From assembly GCA_023333565.1 (NCBI GenBank), contig JAJKFH010001182.1, positions 372,001-436,000 of the forward strand: a stretch of DNA of 64,000 bases. The letters are read 5' to 3'. The notes under the pieces were generated by a model. It did not search any database. It was not told where the DNA came from and saw nothing but the letters and a program-made list of their open reading frames with translations. The number at the start of each line of letters is the position of its first letter. Positions within the stretch are counted from its first letter, which is position 1. Below are positions 52,384 through 64,000 of this stretch, piece after piece. Position numbers and translations under genes: made by a program. This stretch comes from Puffinus mauretanicus. Taxonomy: Eukaryota; Chordata; Aves; Procellariiformes; Procellariidae.

Positions 52384-52526
52384 GAACCAGTGATCCGTAC
52401 GTCAAGTTCAAACTTGGAGGAAAAGAAGTATTTAGAAGTAAAACAATACACAAGAACCTCAATCCTGTGTGGGAAGAAAAAGCTTGCATTCTTATAGATA
52501 ACCCCAGAGAACCGTTGTATATAAAG
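52384..52526 (+). CDS. MCTP1: MCTP1 coding exon: core of first C2 domain
   Basis: The exon begins with the last two bases of the glycine codon left open by the previous exon and ends on a complete lysine codon. It reads GTSDPYVKFKLGGKEVF, then a lysine-rich strand, then NLNPVWEEKACIL and the strand REPLYIK. The SDPYVK and NLNPVW motifs are hallmarks of C2 domains, and the wording is closer to MCTP1 than to its paralogue MCTP2. Asp at residue 42 of the joined reading, six after Asp36, is the second loop-1 Ca2+ ligand. The acceptor is atctttaacag and the donor is AAG|gtgaga. The intron before it is about 18.6 kb and contains an LTR, a CR1 and a CpG-rich block about 1.1 kb upstream. The reading frame is intact. 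Confidence 0.95.
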
Positions 52527-55500
52527 GTGAGACACTATCCTACTTATGTCTGTCAAATTACAACAGAAGAGTTACTGAAAGAATTTATATTTTGTAATTT
52601 TTGTATACTGAAAAATTTATTGTGCAATAATGCATTACGAAAGACTATTTAGAGATGAAAATTATTTAAATTATGTCTGTATAATGATGATGTCAAAATT
52701 AAAAAAAAAAAAAGGTAAGTACAGGCATTTTTGTCTATTTCAGACCATAATTGTTTTATACTACTTTAGTGTGATCTTAGGAGAAGGACAGAGAAAGTAA
52801 ACTGGGTTTCATGATGATGGCATCCCTTTTATTTATGGAAATATCATTGCATAATTCTGATATGAAGTATAATCCATCCCATTAAAAGCAGTTGTTTGCT
52901 GAGGTTAATTTGAGAATTTATAAAGATGTGTGGCCAATTCTCCTAGGTTTTGAGCTTTTTCTATTTGTACATGAATACGGTGAGTTTGCTTATGTTTTGT
53001 AATGCTTTATACTCTTTCTGTTTTTTTTTTACATTGTAACTCTACTTAGTATATCACAGGTGAGGATGATTTTGTCATAACAGAGGGATCACTTACTCCA
53101 AAATAACAGATAGCTTGAGTTTAAATCAAAGAGAGGCCGGCAATGCCCAGAGTAATTAGCAGCAGTGCCACTAGTACTTCTTAGCTATCCGTGCTGGAAT
53201 GGAAACTAGAAAAGCTGTGATCATTGTTTTACAGGCACGGAATGGAAGGGTGCTTTTCTGGCCCCAGTAGTTTATAGTGATCTATATCCAAAAGTAATCC
53301 TTAATTGTGTAAAATAATGAAGTTCTAAAAATTTTATCGGAAAAAAGGTGCTCTTACGGTTCTAAGGGTCAAAAATACTTTGAGAAAGATTGGAAACTTA
53401 AGTCTTACCTAAGTAATCCTTTTAATTGGTCTGAAATGAAATAATGCTTCAGATCAGTATCAGTCTTAATCTCAAATACATGACAAAAATTTTAACTGAA
53501 ATATGGAATTGTAGATTTTTTTTAGTAGATCAATGCCACTTAAACAGCCTTTGAGTATTGATCTGTACTATGTTTCATGTATTTTGCTCAGATAAAGTAC
53601 ATCGTTATTGGAAAAGTGTAAAGTTAATTATAATTCTCAATTGGCATTTTCTTGCCCTTATTAAACTTAGTGACTCATAAGGAATGAACATGTAACCAGC
53701 ACTGTGAAAGAGAGAAGCAGATTCAAAAACGGACATTTACAACATAGCTACCTGGTTTGATTTATTTATGCCAAATATCAACCCTGCAGTAGGGTCACAA
53801 GGAAATAAGTGTGTGTATTTTTTTTTCCCTAGGAAGAGTGTGGCAAGTGGTATGATCTCTATCCATGTTTGTACTCTGAATACACTGTGTGAAATATCTC
53901 AGTTTTCATAGCTTGTTCATATATTCTAAGACATGATTAAATTGTAGTAACATAGAATCATAGAATCATAGAATAGTTTGGGTTGGAAGGGACCTTTAAA
54001 GCTCAACCACCCCCCTGCCGTGGGCAGGGACATCTTCAACTTGATCAGGTTGCTCAGAGCCCCGTCCAACCTGACCTTGAATGTTCCCAGGGATGGGGCA
54101 TCCACCACCTCTCTGGGCAACCTCCTGTGCTCGTGTCTCACCACCCCCATTGTAAAACATTTCTTCCTTCTACCTAGTCTAAATCTCCCCTCTTTTAGTT
54201 TAAAACCATTCCCCCTTGTCCTGTCGCAACAGACCCTGGTAAAAAGTCTGTCCCCATCTTTCTTACAAGCCCCTTTAAGTCCTGAAAGGCTGCAATGAGG
54301 TCTCCCCGGAGCCTCCTCTTCTCCAGGCTGAACAACCCCAACTCTCTCAGCCTGTCCTCATGGCAGAGCTGTTCCATCCCCCTGATCATCTTCGTGGCCT
54401 CCTCTGGACCCGCTCCAGCAGGTCCCTGTCTGTCCTGTGCTGAGGACCCCTGAGCTGGATGCAGCACTGCAGGTGGGGTCTCACCGCAGCAGAGCAGAGG
54501 GGCAGAATCCCCTCCCTCGAGCTGCCGGCCACGCTGCTGGTGATGCAGCCCAGGACACGGTTGGCCTTCTGGGCTGCGAGCGCACATTGCCGGCTCGTGT
54601 CCAGCTTTTCATCCACCAGTACCCCCGAGTCCTTCTCGGCAGGGCTGCTCTCCATCCCTTCATCCCCCCAACCTGTGCTGATACCGGGGTTTGGCCTGAC
54701 CCAGGGGCAGGACCTTGCCCTTGGCCTGGTTTAACCTCATGAGGGTTCATGAGGGCATCCCGTCCCTCAAGCATGTCGACCGCACCACTCAGTAAGTCAG
54801 CTGACAATATTTATTTGACATTTTCATCTTGGTATTTTGTAGGGGGAGAAAATTCTATTTTGCAATGTGAACTGAGATTTCATCATTTGTTTTCTTTCCC
54901 CATTAGAATGAATATTAGAGAAAATATGAAGGTACCCACTCAGGTAGATGCATATGAGAGAGTTGTGCTCAAATACTTGCATTCAACCCTTTGAGTCCCG
55001 CAGCAATGCTGTAGCCATTGGGCTGTGGGATATCTGTTACTACTGTCTTAACCCAGCCCATATTAAAATATTTTTAGAAGATGAACAGCTTTAACTGCCT
55101 CCTGGAAAAGTTTCTGTAATACCATAGTTGAAGCATTTATATCAAAATTGAAGACCTTGAACTTAGGCCTGTCATATCTCAGTTAAATGTTCTCATTACC
55201 TGATGTTCACAAGCTTCACTCTTACTTAGAGCTGAAGGCATATTCTGGTCCTCAGAAATTCTTGTGACCATATTTTCCAAGAAAATTCAACTTACCTAGA
55301 AAGTTTGATTTTGATAATGGACATTTTCCCATTTTTTGTTTTTGTAATTTTGTGTCACAACTTTTCTTTGTTGCCATCCACCTTTTTTGTTTATTTCTCT
55401 CCAAAAACCGTCCCCAGTTTATTTATTCTTCCTTCTGACTTGGGAAGGCATAATCCGTCTCAAATCGTTGATGATATTCCACGTACTGGCCACAGATTCC

Positions 55501-56144
55501 TGTCTGGCTGTCAGTAAATTTGTCCAGATGCTTCTCTTTTAGGTAGCAAGTTAGCAGGCAGGGTCCTCATAGTAGAGTAATAAATGTCGCTATTTCCTTA
55601 CACATATCCATTAAGTTTTTGTCTTAGATGATAATATTTCTAAACCCTAGAAGCTTACACAGCCTTCAAAACCTGTAATTTTATCATTCCTAATACTGAT
55701 GCAAGTGCTGTAATAACCCACTTCTCACAATCATATCCCCCGCTCCTGCCTGTATTTTGCAACATTGATAAAGGTATCAATTAAGGTATAGCAAATCAAT
55801 GATTCTGCTTAACTTCAGTTATTCTTTTGGTCTTCCTTCTTCTAGTGCCTATGTTTATAAAAATGCTTCTTTTGTTTTATAAAATTGGTGTTGTTCACAT
55901 ATGTGGTCTAGTAGTAGTATAGCCCTGTGCCTGTACATGGTGCATTCTGACTTCTATAAGCAGTTTAAACTTGATTTTGTGCCCAGAAAGTTGCAGGTTA
56001 CTTTCCGATAGTCCTGGTTTGACATGTGAGAAACATGTGGCTTAAGTCTGGAAAAGGAGTTTCAAGAACCATTCATAAAGTGAGAAAATATAAAAAAAAA
56101 TATTTCCAATACTGAAAAATGCATTTATCTCCTGTGCATCTTAG
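52527..56144 (+). other. MCTP1: MCTP1 intron, about 3.6 kb
   Basis: The intron is bounded by gtgaga and cttag and splits the C2 domain between phase-0 codons. It contains the antisense CR1 at 53951-54793. The rest (52530-53950 and 54800-56140) is AT-rich with short A and T runs and no recognisable gene. Confidence 0.9.
53951..54793 (-). mobile_element. CR1 LINE 3' fragment, about 0.84 kb
   Basis: The 53951 side shows catagaatcatagaatcata, the complement of the CR1 terminal repeats, with about three units. The body matches the copy at 7429 almost word for word (for example ctcatggcagagctgttcca), so both are from one recent subfamily. Relative to that copy it lacks roughly 50 bases near 54745-54760 (the tract facing the [10 protein letters not shown] region) and stops just before the FADD box. 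It sits in the MCTP1 intron, antisense to the gene. Confidence 0.95.
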
Positions 56145-56224
56145 GTCTTTGACTATGACTTTGGACTTCAAGATGACTTTATTGGTTCAGCGTTTTTGGA
56201 TCTCACTTCATTGGAATTAAACAG
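56145..56224 (+). CDS. MCTP1: MCTP1 coding exon: calcium loop 3 of first C2 domain
   Basis: The exon starts in phase 0 and gives 26 codons plus two bases (AG). It reads VFDYDFGLQDDFIGSAFLDL and continues into SLELN. The D-x-D then D pattern (joined residues 89, 91 and 97) is loop 3 of a C2 domain. With Asp36 and Asp42 it completes five acidic ligands at the same spacing as synaptotagmin C2A. That spacing suggests a working Ca2+ site, which is inference from the motif. The acceptor is tgtgcatcttag and the donor is CAG|gtatgc. The intron before it is about 3.6 kb and holds an antisense CR1. Confidence 0.95.
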
Positions 56225-56785
56225 GTATGCCACAAACAAGCCTACAGAGTCCTTCTTTATAGTTGTCTGCTAATACCATGTTTGTGGAATTGCAAATAGA
56301 AGATTATGCTGGAAAATATTATATAAACCTATACCACATAAAACTAGCTGAGGAAAAACGCTTATGTTTAGGGAATTACTGACATATGAATGTTAATAAT
56401 GTATTAGCTGATCATGCACAACATTTTTTACAGTGTCTATGGAGAGGTTTCTTTTATAACTAACTTTAATCTTGTTTTTATATTATCTTCATTCATAGCA
56501 TTACCACCTACTGTTTAACTTTTTTTCCTGTTTTTTGATCCATTAATGTTACAGTTCAGTTTTGATTACTTCAGTATGTATAAGTACTTAACGAGGAGTA
56601 ACGATATTTAGTATTTACTTATGAGGGTGTAGACTGCAATACTTAAAAGCAGAAACAGGGTAAATTTGTGACACCATTTTCAAGTAGTTTCATATAAATG
56701 CAGATGCCTTTAATTCTCATGATTCAGAAATTTCATTATCTGAGAGCCTGAAATCAAAATAAATGCATATATTTTTGTCTCCTAG
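56225..56785 (+). other. MCTP1: MCTP1 intron, 561 bp
   Basis: A short GT-AG phase-2 intron between the loop-3 exon and the last C2 exon. It is AT-rich and free of recognisable repeats. Confidence 0.9.
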
Positions 56786-56894
56786 GCAAACAGATGTTAC
56801 CTTGAGTCTGAAGGATCCTCATTACCCTGACCATGATCTGGGAAGCATATTGTTATCAGTTCTGTTGGCTCCTAGAGAAGAACAGCGAGAAGTG
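56786..56894 (+). CDS. MCTP1: MCTP1 coding exon: last strands of first C2 domain
   Basis: The first base completes the arginine codon split from the exon 0.56 kb upstream, and 36 whole codons follow. They read QTDVTLSLKDPHYPDHDLG, then the hydrophobic strand SILLSVLLAP and the polar tail REEQREV. This fits the last beta strands of the first MCTP1 C2 domain and the start of the linker to the second. The acceptor is tttttgtctcctag. The chosen donor is GTG|gtaatt, weaker than the other three, because the recalled family sequence departs from the genomic reading at this point. The reading frame would otherwise stay open for another 34 codons (IRVTTLAIVRWLDNLKH and beyond), which does not resemble MCTP1. 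The next exon is not visible before base 64000. Confidence 0.9.
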
Positions 56895-59800
56895 GTAATT
56901 TTAAATATTTTAATACGTGTCACCACTCTTGCGATTGTTCGATGGCTGGATAACTTAAAGCACAAGAGTAAACCTCATGTCCTGAGATTAATTTGATTTT
57001 TCCAATTCTTAAAATAGTGCTGGACAGTGTTTCTGGTATAGTACAGCATACTTCATCTGAATTGGATCCTCCCTGAGATAGTACTGAGGGATCCAGATGG
57101 AACAGAAATGCCCAGCAGCTTCAGGTAAAGTCAGCTGCAGGTGAATGGTGCTGATTAATATGGAAAAATATCAGTAAACCACTGGTGAAGAATTTTTGAT
57201 CTAGTGCTGCCATCTCTAGATAAGAACATATAATTCCTATTCCACACTGAAAATAAGGAAACTTGAAGAAAGGTAGTACTTCTCATTTTTGGCATCTAGT
57301 GCTGAAGTACTATTTCATATTTTGTAATTTCATGACCAGATTTCAATTTAAAAAATTGTGTGGTTTTCTAGGTTTATTGTAATTCCTTCATCAGTCTTAG
57401 TTTTCTGAGCTGCTTAGTTGTAAGTGAAAATAGTTTCCAGTTTTATAGATCCTGTTAGTTGTGACAAATTCTGTCTCTAGTTGGATGTATTTTATGAGCT
57501 TTTTCTCAGTTGGCTTTTGACTTGAGCAGTAGTACTACAACTGTGGCAGAAATAAGAGAGATAACATCTTGCTTAGAGGTTGTAAAATAATGTGGATTCC
57601 TTTGGCTTCGGAGAGGCCAAGAAAAAGGTATTAATCTGATGAAATTTTCCATGGTTATGGTCAACTATATGGTTTTTGTAAGAGCATATATGTTTCTGTA
57701 TGCTGCAGTGTGATACATCGTCCTGTTGCATACCTGAGGAATATTGGCGGGTTGTGATACTGTTCTTTTTCCACTTTTCTCCTAGCATTATTAAATAGCC
57801 TAGTAAGTCAGTTATTGGAACTAGGTGTTTGGTATTTGGTATGACAGAGATGTAGAGTTTTGAAAATAGGTTTCTCATCTGTTAATTGTCTTCATGACAT
57901 TCTGTTAGAACTTAACAAAAATAATGGAAAATGGTAGTAACGTGCAGGAAGTTTATTTAAACAGTGTATTTTTCTTTCTTTTAGCAATACGTTTGTATTG
58001 CTGAACAACTGATAACAATTGTTCTGACAACTCAGAATACTGTCTTGCAAATTTGCACCACGAAAGCGTTTATCACTTAAGTTGAAAAATGTATTTCATT
58101 CTGGGTTTTTTTTCGTGTGGGTGAGACCAGCATTTCTGAGTCAGCTGGTAACAGCCCTGTTTTTCCAAGTGGCTTTGGCATTATCCTGCCATAATCCTAA
58201 ATCATGCAGCACAGAAGTACTATATTGTTATGTAGGAAACCATTATGTGGACAGCCCGTTAGTTTCCTTTCTTCATCATACAGATAGGATGGTTACTGTG
58301 CCGCTCAGTGTTATCCGCTATTACACAAAGAGCGCTCAAGAAAATCACAGGTGAGAAAGTGAAATTAAGACGCTGCCGTGAAACACGTCTTTCATATGGG
58401 TGTTTACTCGGTGAATTCACTACTGAACGTCCAAAGTAATGGGAGTGCCAGAGACTGGCTGGGTAGCAACCTTCTTCATATCCAACTGACTGGTTGTAAC
58501 AGGAGGAAGAATTGGTTTTGTGCTATTATGCATTTCATTATTATCTTTCTATTTAGTAAGCTAATCCTTTTAGTTTAGCTCAAGTGACCATTTTTTCTTC
58601 CCATTCAAGCTGTTACATGGGCCTTCATTCTGAAAATGCCCAAGATTCAGATTAAGATTCTGATTCCTAAGATGAAGCTTTATATTTATTATTAGAAACC
58701 AGTCTTCCCAGGAGTTGGATCTCAGAGTGGTTCTAACAAAGTTGCAGTAAAATCAGAGCATTTGCGTCACAACGCAGGGAGGATGACCTACAAAATTACT
58801 ATTGAATTGCTGTATATGAATGTGTTAGGGTTTAATAATTCAAGGCGCAATTATCTTCTATTCAGTTACCACATGTAATTATTTATTTATTTATCAGATT
58901 TTATTTACTCTCTAAGGAGTAGATATATTACAAAGTGTATCGCTCCAATTAAACTGTCATCCTTGCTTATTTTTAAAAGGTCTTGTAATAATGAGGATAA
59001 TTTTTATTGAATTTAATATGGTTGAGATCATTAAACTTTCAAACGTTATGTTAGAGGATTGAGGCTAATTCTTGTCCACTCTGGAAATGCGCGCTGTATA
59101 AGGTAGTAATTAAAGCAACTACTACATTCCCAATCTGTGTAGCGTGCTGTTTGAACGATTACAGCTTCCCTTCTCCTTGGATATCTCTATATAGGTAATA
59201 ATTCAAATAGTATAGTTGAAATATTTAGATAAAAACTGTGAGCACCTTTAAATATGCTTTAATGATTGCTGCATGGAAGACAGAAACACTGTCTCTTCAC
59301 ATCGCATGCATTTCTTTCCTAAGTCATTGCAAATTTTCTTAAATCCTGTTGGTTTGATATCCCTATATGGCCTACATTTCAAAAATATATTTTCTTCTGA
59401 ATAAGTTTTAATTTGTTCAGGTGATAACTTTAAATTGCTTGCACATGTTGTCACATGTAAATGGTGTAAAATGGTTAAATCATCAAGCTGAAGAGTTCAG
59501 AACTTAACTGCTAGTACTCAAATTTCAGGTACTTCAATTCCATATACTTAAAATGAGAGTGTTTATTAAGACCATTGTGGAAATAAAAAAAGGAGTACCT
59601 TCAACGAAAGAAGTATTAGCTTTCCCGGGTAGCCGTAGAAGCAGCCTTGTGTCTGGTCCTGAATTTTGGGCAGCTCTATAGTCATAGTCCAAACCCAGCC
59701 CTGCTGAACAAGACTTGCTGTTCGTGATGTGTCGTTCGGTAGCTTTTTGATCGGATTAGACTCTCCAAGGAGATCCCTTCGCTGCCTGAACTGGAGCGGC

Positions 59801-62800
59801 TGAGAGTGTTCTGGAGGTCATGCACTGGTGTACAGAGAAAGGGAGGCTCTTGTTCAATATCTTTATCGACGATCTGGACGAGGGGATCGAGTGCTCCCTC
59901 AGTCAGTTTGCAGATGACACCAAGCTGGGCGGGAGTGTTGATCTGCTGGAGGGTAGGAAGGCTCTGCAGAGGGACCTGGACAGGCTGGATCGATGGGCCG
60001 AGGCCAATGTATGAGGTTCAACAAGGTCAAGTGCCGGGTCCTGCACTTCGGCCACAACAACCCCAGGCAACGCTACAGGCTTGGGGAAGAGTGGCTGGAA
60101 AGCTGCCCAGAGGAAAAGGACCTGGGGTGCTGGTTGACAGCCGGCTGAACATGAGCCGGCAGTGTGCCCAGGTGGCCAAGAAGGCCAATGGCATCCTGGC
60201 CTGTATCAGAATAGTGTGGCCAGCAGGAGCAGGGAGGTGATCGTTCCCCTGTATGCGGCACTGGTGAGGCCGCACCTCGAATCCTGTGTCCAGTTTTGGG
60301 CCCCTCACTCCAAGAAGGACATGGAGGTGCTGGAGCGTGTCCAGAGAAGGGCAACGAAGCTGGTGAAGGGCCTGGAGCACAAGTCTGATGGGGAGCAGCT
60401 GAGGGAACTGGGGGTGTTCAGCCTGGAGAAGAGGAGGCTGAGGGGAGACCTCATCGCGCTCTACAACTACCTGACAGGAGGTTGTAGCGAGGTGGGGGTC
60501 GGTCTCTTCTCCCAAGTAACTAACGATAGGATGAGAGGAAATGGCCTCAAGTTGCACCAAGGGAGGTTTAGATTGGACATTAGGAGAAATTTCTTTACTG
60601 AAAGAGTGGTCAGGCCTTGGAGCAGGCTGCCCAGGGAAGTGGTGGAGTCACCATCCCTGGAAGTATTTAAAAGACGTGTAGATGAGGCCCTTAGGGACAT
60701 GGTGTAGGGGGCATGGTGTGTTGGATTGACGGTTGGACTCGATGATCTTAAAGGTCTTTTCCAACCTTACTGATTCTATGATTCTGGCAGTGCATGTGTG
60801 TAGCTAGAGGACAGATCTTGCAGCAAGGCATTTTATTGGCGTATCAAAATAGCGTAGCAATATGTTGTGACAGGAGGATGCATCCTCTCACACTGCCTAA
60901 GAAATATTGACACTGCTGGAGGAGAAGGTACTCCAATTGGAAGTTTGAAGTTAAACGGTATAAAACTGGGGGCCTTCTTGCGTATTGCTGCCTGTCTGTG
61001 AGAGAGGTATTATTACAAATGATTTAAAAAATAAGCAATCAGTTTGAAAAATAGTTTATTTTGTTTTGGGTGGAACTACCTTTTGTAAAGCCTTGAGGTG
61101 TGCAAAGAGATGAGAGAGAAATTTGGTCCTCACGGGAGCATCCTCTTCCTTATCTTTCTGAAAGAAATTCTGATGAAATGCAGATTTTCAGTGTGCTGGC
61201 TGATGAGATGTTCTTTGGAATTTATAGCTGGAAGGTCCCGTTTCCTAAGATCAAAACAGATTACATCTTTGGCTTCAGATATCAATTAATAATATTAACA
61301 TATGCATATGTTCATGTAACTGTATGTAAAATTATATTACAGACTAGGAGAGGGGAGTATTTATCTTTGAGTCCTGGTGGATTGTGAAAAACAGGGCTTG
61401 AGTATTTTATCATTTGTGTGTTTCCAGTAGAGTTCAGTTCAAGTAAAGGAGATTAGTACGCTAGTTTCATCAATAAGAACACACCATTTGATTTTTGTAG
61501 TACATTTTCTTGGAAGGAAATCCAGAAGTAGCCTGCAGTTATTGATTGTTAACATATGAGTGTGGGCACGTAAACGAATGAAAATTTCTAGGAACTCTTC
61601 TATGTAAGTATCTTTGCTTTTTGCGACCTGGTGCTTGTTCTAAAGGCATAACAATGTGAACTTTTAAAGCAACAATCTTGTAATACTTCTTTCAAACTAT
61701 GTACATGAGTAGAAGTCCTATTCTTTAGAGTTTTGATAAATGAAGGCAGTCTAATTTGTTCTGATTTTTGAACAATCATAAATTGTGAATCAAAATTGAT
61801 GAATTAATTATTCTTATGCAACTGTAAAAATAAGAATGTCTTTAGTATTCGTGAAAAGTATAATCTTTTTCTGGCCTAACACTAGTTCCAATAATTCATT
61901 TGCATTTGCTTTGTGCTGTTAACAATACTTGTCCTTTAGATTAATGCAGCATTTTTAATTATTTTTGCTTTGAGAGAACAGATAGCTTAGATAATTAGTG
62001 GAAACAAAGAAGATTTGAAATAAAAAAGTATGCAAAAAAATGTATATATAAAAAAGTTAAAACCTGTAAGCTCTAAAAAAATTCTACTGTTTTTAACTCT
62101 TCTTTTAAAAACTAATGTTTATGATGTACTTTCTGTATTTTTCATTAATTTCTCCTCTTGATGACCAGTTTAAAAGAAGTCAGAACTAGCGATGACTTGA
62201 TTTTTTTCTTAGACCTGCTCCAGTGACGTTTGTTTTGTTTCTTTAATTCAGACAGCGTTCTATTAATATTCCCTTTGCATACATGTAGTGCTGTGCATGC
62301 CTGTGTGCCATGTGTGGTTGCGTGCATGCCGATTAAAAGCGTGTACGTGATGTCTGCAGCTTCTGTGTTCGGAGCTGTAACCACCGGTGCCGCGGTGCAT
62401 GTGCGTGTTTCTGGCTCCTTCCCCAGCAGAGTTCAGCGCGCAGAGTTCGTCACCGGAGGCCTCGCAGGGTGCCTGCGAGTCCGTCAGAGCTGCCGGTCTC
62501 CCGTGTCCCCTCTGCGGCAGTTGTTGAGAACCGTGGCCTTACAGGCAACTCTCAGCTACAGGAAATGAGAAAGGTGGTGACTTGATGAGAACTGTTGCCT
62601 TTGGGCCAGCAGAGGTTGGGGACTACTGTTCCGCCACGGCCAACGGCCTGAGTAGCACAGAAAACGGAAAAAAGGAAACATATGAGTGCTACTTGGATGT
62701 TGTCATTTAATGAGAATAAAGTTCACGGCATTGTTTTTTCGTTAAATAATTTATCCCAAGTGATGCTCAATACTTTTTTGCTTCATATGAAAATACTAAC

Positions 62801-64000
62801 AACATTAATATGCTGTCAATTTGCTTGCTGTCTTAAATCTTATAATGCAGTATTGTTTTTTTTTTTGTTTGCCAAAGGGATAATAACAGCTTAGGAAAAA
62901 AAGAATGACAGAGATGGACTCAGGGCATGGAACATTTTCAGATGAAATAGTTCCATGTAGATCATGCATCATAATCTGCCCTATGCTATATATTTGTTCT
63001 GTTGGCTTCCAAGGGTGGTTATGATGGCTTCAGCTTATCCTGCTACAGCTGTGATGACGCTGGTGCACTCAGCAAGTACGGTCATACATTTCTGTAGCTG
63101 CGACTCAGGCTGAACTCCTCGGAGCTGACATAATATTTGATCCGCAGCCAATTCAGCTGTCGGGCCGTATGCTCCTCCTTGCTCGCCGCCCGGTGCGAGG
63201 CCCAGGGAGGCTGTTTGTGCTCTGGCGTGTCGCTGTGTGGGACTGGGCAGCGACGGGGAAGGGGGGAGCTGCGGATTGCTGCAGGAACTCGGAGGTCTCC
63301 TCCAGCGCCTGCTGCAGGCCTCCAGCTGCTTAATTCGTATGTGCCTCTCCTATAAGAATGAGCTAAATGGCTTTCTCCAGCTTTATAAAGCATTTAGTGT
63401 CTATGTATATTTTCCAAAGCCATGGTGCTACAATTATCCTTAACTTACCGCACAGGCTTTAGACTTTAATTGTCCATAGCAACTTAAACATTTTCCTCAG
63501 CAGCTAGTTGTTTTTCTTCTCCCAAAAAGCTATGTCTATTTGAAAAGTTTCTGGGTATTTCAAAAATATAAAACCCACATACTTGCTCCCATTTTCATTT
63601 TTCCCCATGTAATACTTCTATTTCTTAGCAGGGAAATGTTTGCATTTCAAAATTTCCATTTTCTGAAAAAGAAAGTGGTTTTGCAATAGTTAATTAAAAA
63701 AAAAAAGTTTGCTTTCCAAGACATAAAGAATAGAAATTAATGGCCTTTGATTTATTCTTGCTCAGTGTCAACAACAGGCTGCTAAGTTTTATTGAACTGT
63801 ACAAATTAATTTCTATGTGTTTCCACAGAACTGCTTTAAGCAACGGTTGTGTTCACAGATAGCTTGTCCACATCTGTCTTGACCAGTGTCTCTCTTTTAT
63901 TTAATGATTAAGAATCTGTGTCTGTGGGCACTTTGCCTCCTGGCATGTCAGAGCATTGTCTCTAGCAGTGCCAAGGTTTTACAGATTATTTAGGAAATGG
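56895..64000 (+). other. MCTP1: Start of the next MCTP1 intron, continuing past the window
   Basis: No exon of the linker or second C2 domain was found by reading this stretch. It contains the sense CR1 at 59845-60785, small GC-rich patches at about 62340-62530 and 63110-63330, and otherwise AT-rich unique-looking DNA (56900-59840, 60790-62330, 62560-63100, 63340-64000). Confidence 0.7.
59845..60785 (+). mobile_element. CR1 LINE 3' fragment, sense to MCTP1
   Basis: The plus-strand reading gives [20 protein letters not shown] followed by FADD at 59907-59918. After frameshifts around 60010 and 60215 it continues as a long C-terminal ORF (60162-60707, 181 codons; [34 protein letters not shown]). 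The end is gactcgatgatcttaaaggt, then ctgattctatgattct. The wording differs from the antisense copies, so this is another CR1 subfamily. It is the only sense-oriented copy in the window, and it retains no complete reverse transcriptase domain. Confidence 0.95.

Noticed and set aside
54195..54587. 130-codon minus ORF as a host gene
   Set aside because: It is a CR1 ORF2 C-terminal fragment, in part read out of frame.
1..64000. Intact endogenous retrovirus
   Set aside because: Only solo LTRs were found; no gag, pol or env reading adjoins any of them.
1..64000. CRISPR array, operon or bacterial system
   Set aside because: Spliced exons, CR1 and avian LTRs show vertebrate nuclear DNA; no spaced repeat array is present.
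57955..64000. Second C2-domain exon of MCTP1
   Set aside because: No stretch resembling the linker or the second C2 domain was found on reading; the exon probably lies downstream.

Overview
The window looks like bird nuclear DNA, mostly intron, and carries part of one protein-coding gene on the + strand. Three things point to a bird: several CR1 LINE fragments with the typical tail of ATTCTATG-like repeats, LTRs of a type common in avian (especially non-galliform) genomes, and an AT-rich background broken by small GC-rich blocks. The species cannot be named from the sequence.

The gene is recognisable as MCTP1 (multiple C2 domains and transmembrane region protein 1). Four consecutive coding exons lie at 33654-33768, 52384-52526, 56145-56224 and 56786-56894. 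All have GT-AG borders and compatible phases, and together they give 149 codons with no stop. They encode the end of the N-terminal linker and essentially all of the first C2 domain. Five aspartates sit at the spacing expected for Ca2+ coordination. The first coding exon(s) must lie before base 1, or in short exons I could not recognise. The later C2 domains and membrane segments must lie beyond base 64000. The introns inside the window are about 18.6 kb, 3.6 kb and 0.56 kb.

Layout: 1-33653 is upstream intron (or 5' flank of a short isoform). It holds CR1 fragments at about 7429-9592, 11245-12435 and 20252-20715 (all antisense to the gene), an antisense solo LTR at 15457-16024, a sense solo LTR at 23705-24282 and several GC-rich patches. 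33769-52383 is the large intron. It has a sense solo LTR at 36503-37057, an antisense CR1 at 43575-44922 and a CpG-rich block at 50800-51240. 52527-56144 has an antisense CR1 at 53951-54793. 56895-64000 is the following intron, with the only sense-strand CR1 (59845-60785). Most ORFs longer than 100 codons outside MCTP1 are CR1 or LTR shadows, or lie in GC-rich or strand-asymmetric DNA.

I found no RNA gene, CRISPR array, intact retrovirus or new multi-gene system. The most useful second-look items are the LTR regulatory motifs and target-site duplications, the nested inverted repeat near base 200, the CpG-rich block upstream of the second exon, a transcript-like stretch at 22780-23690, and the orientation bias of the CR1 copies.
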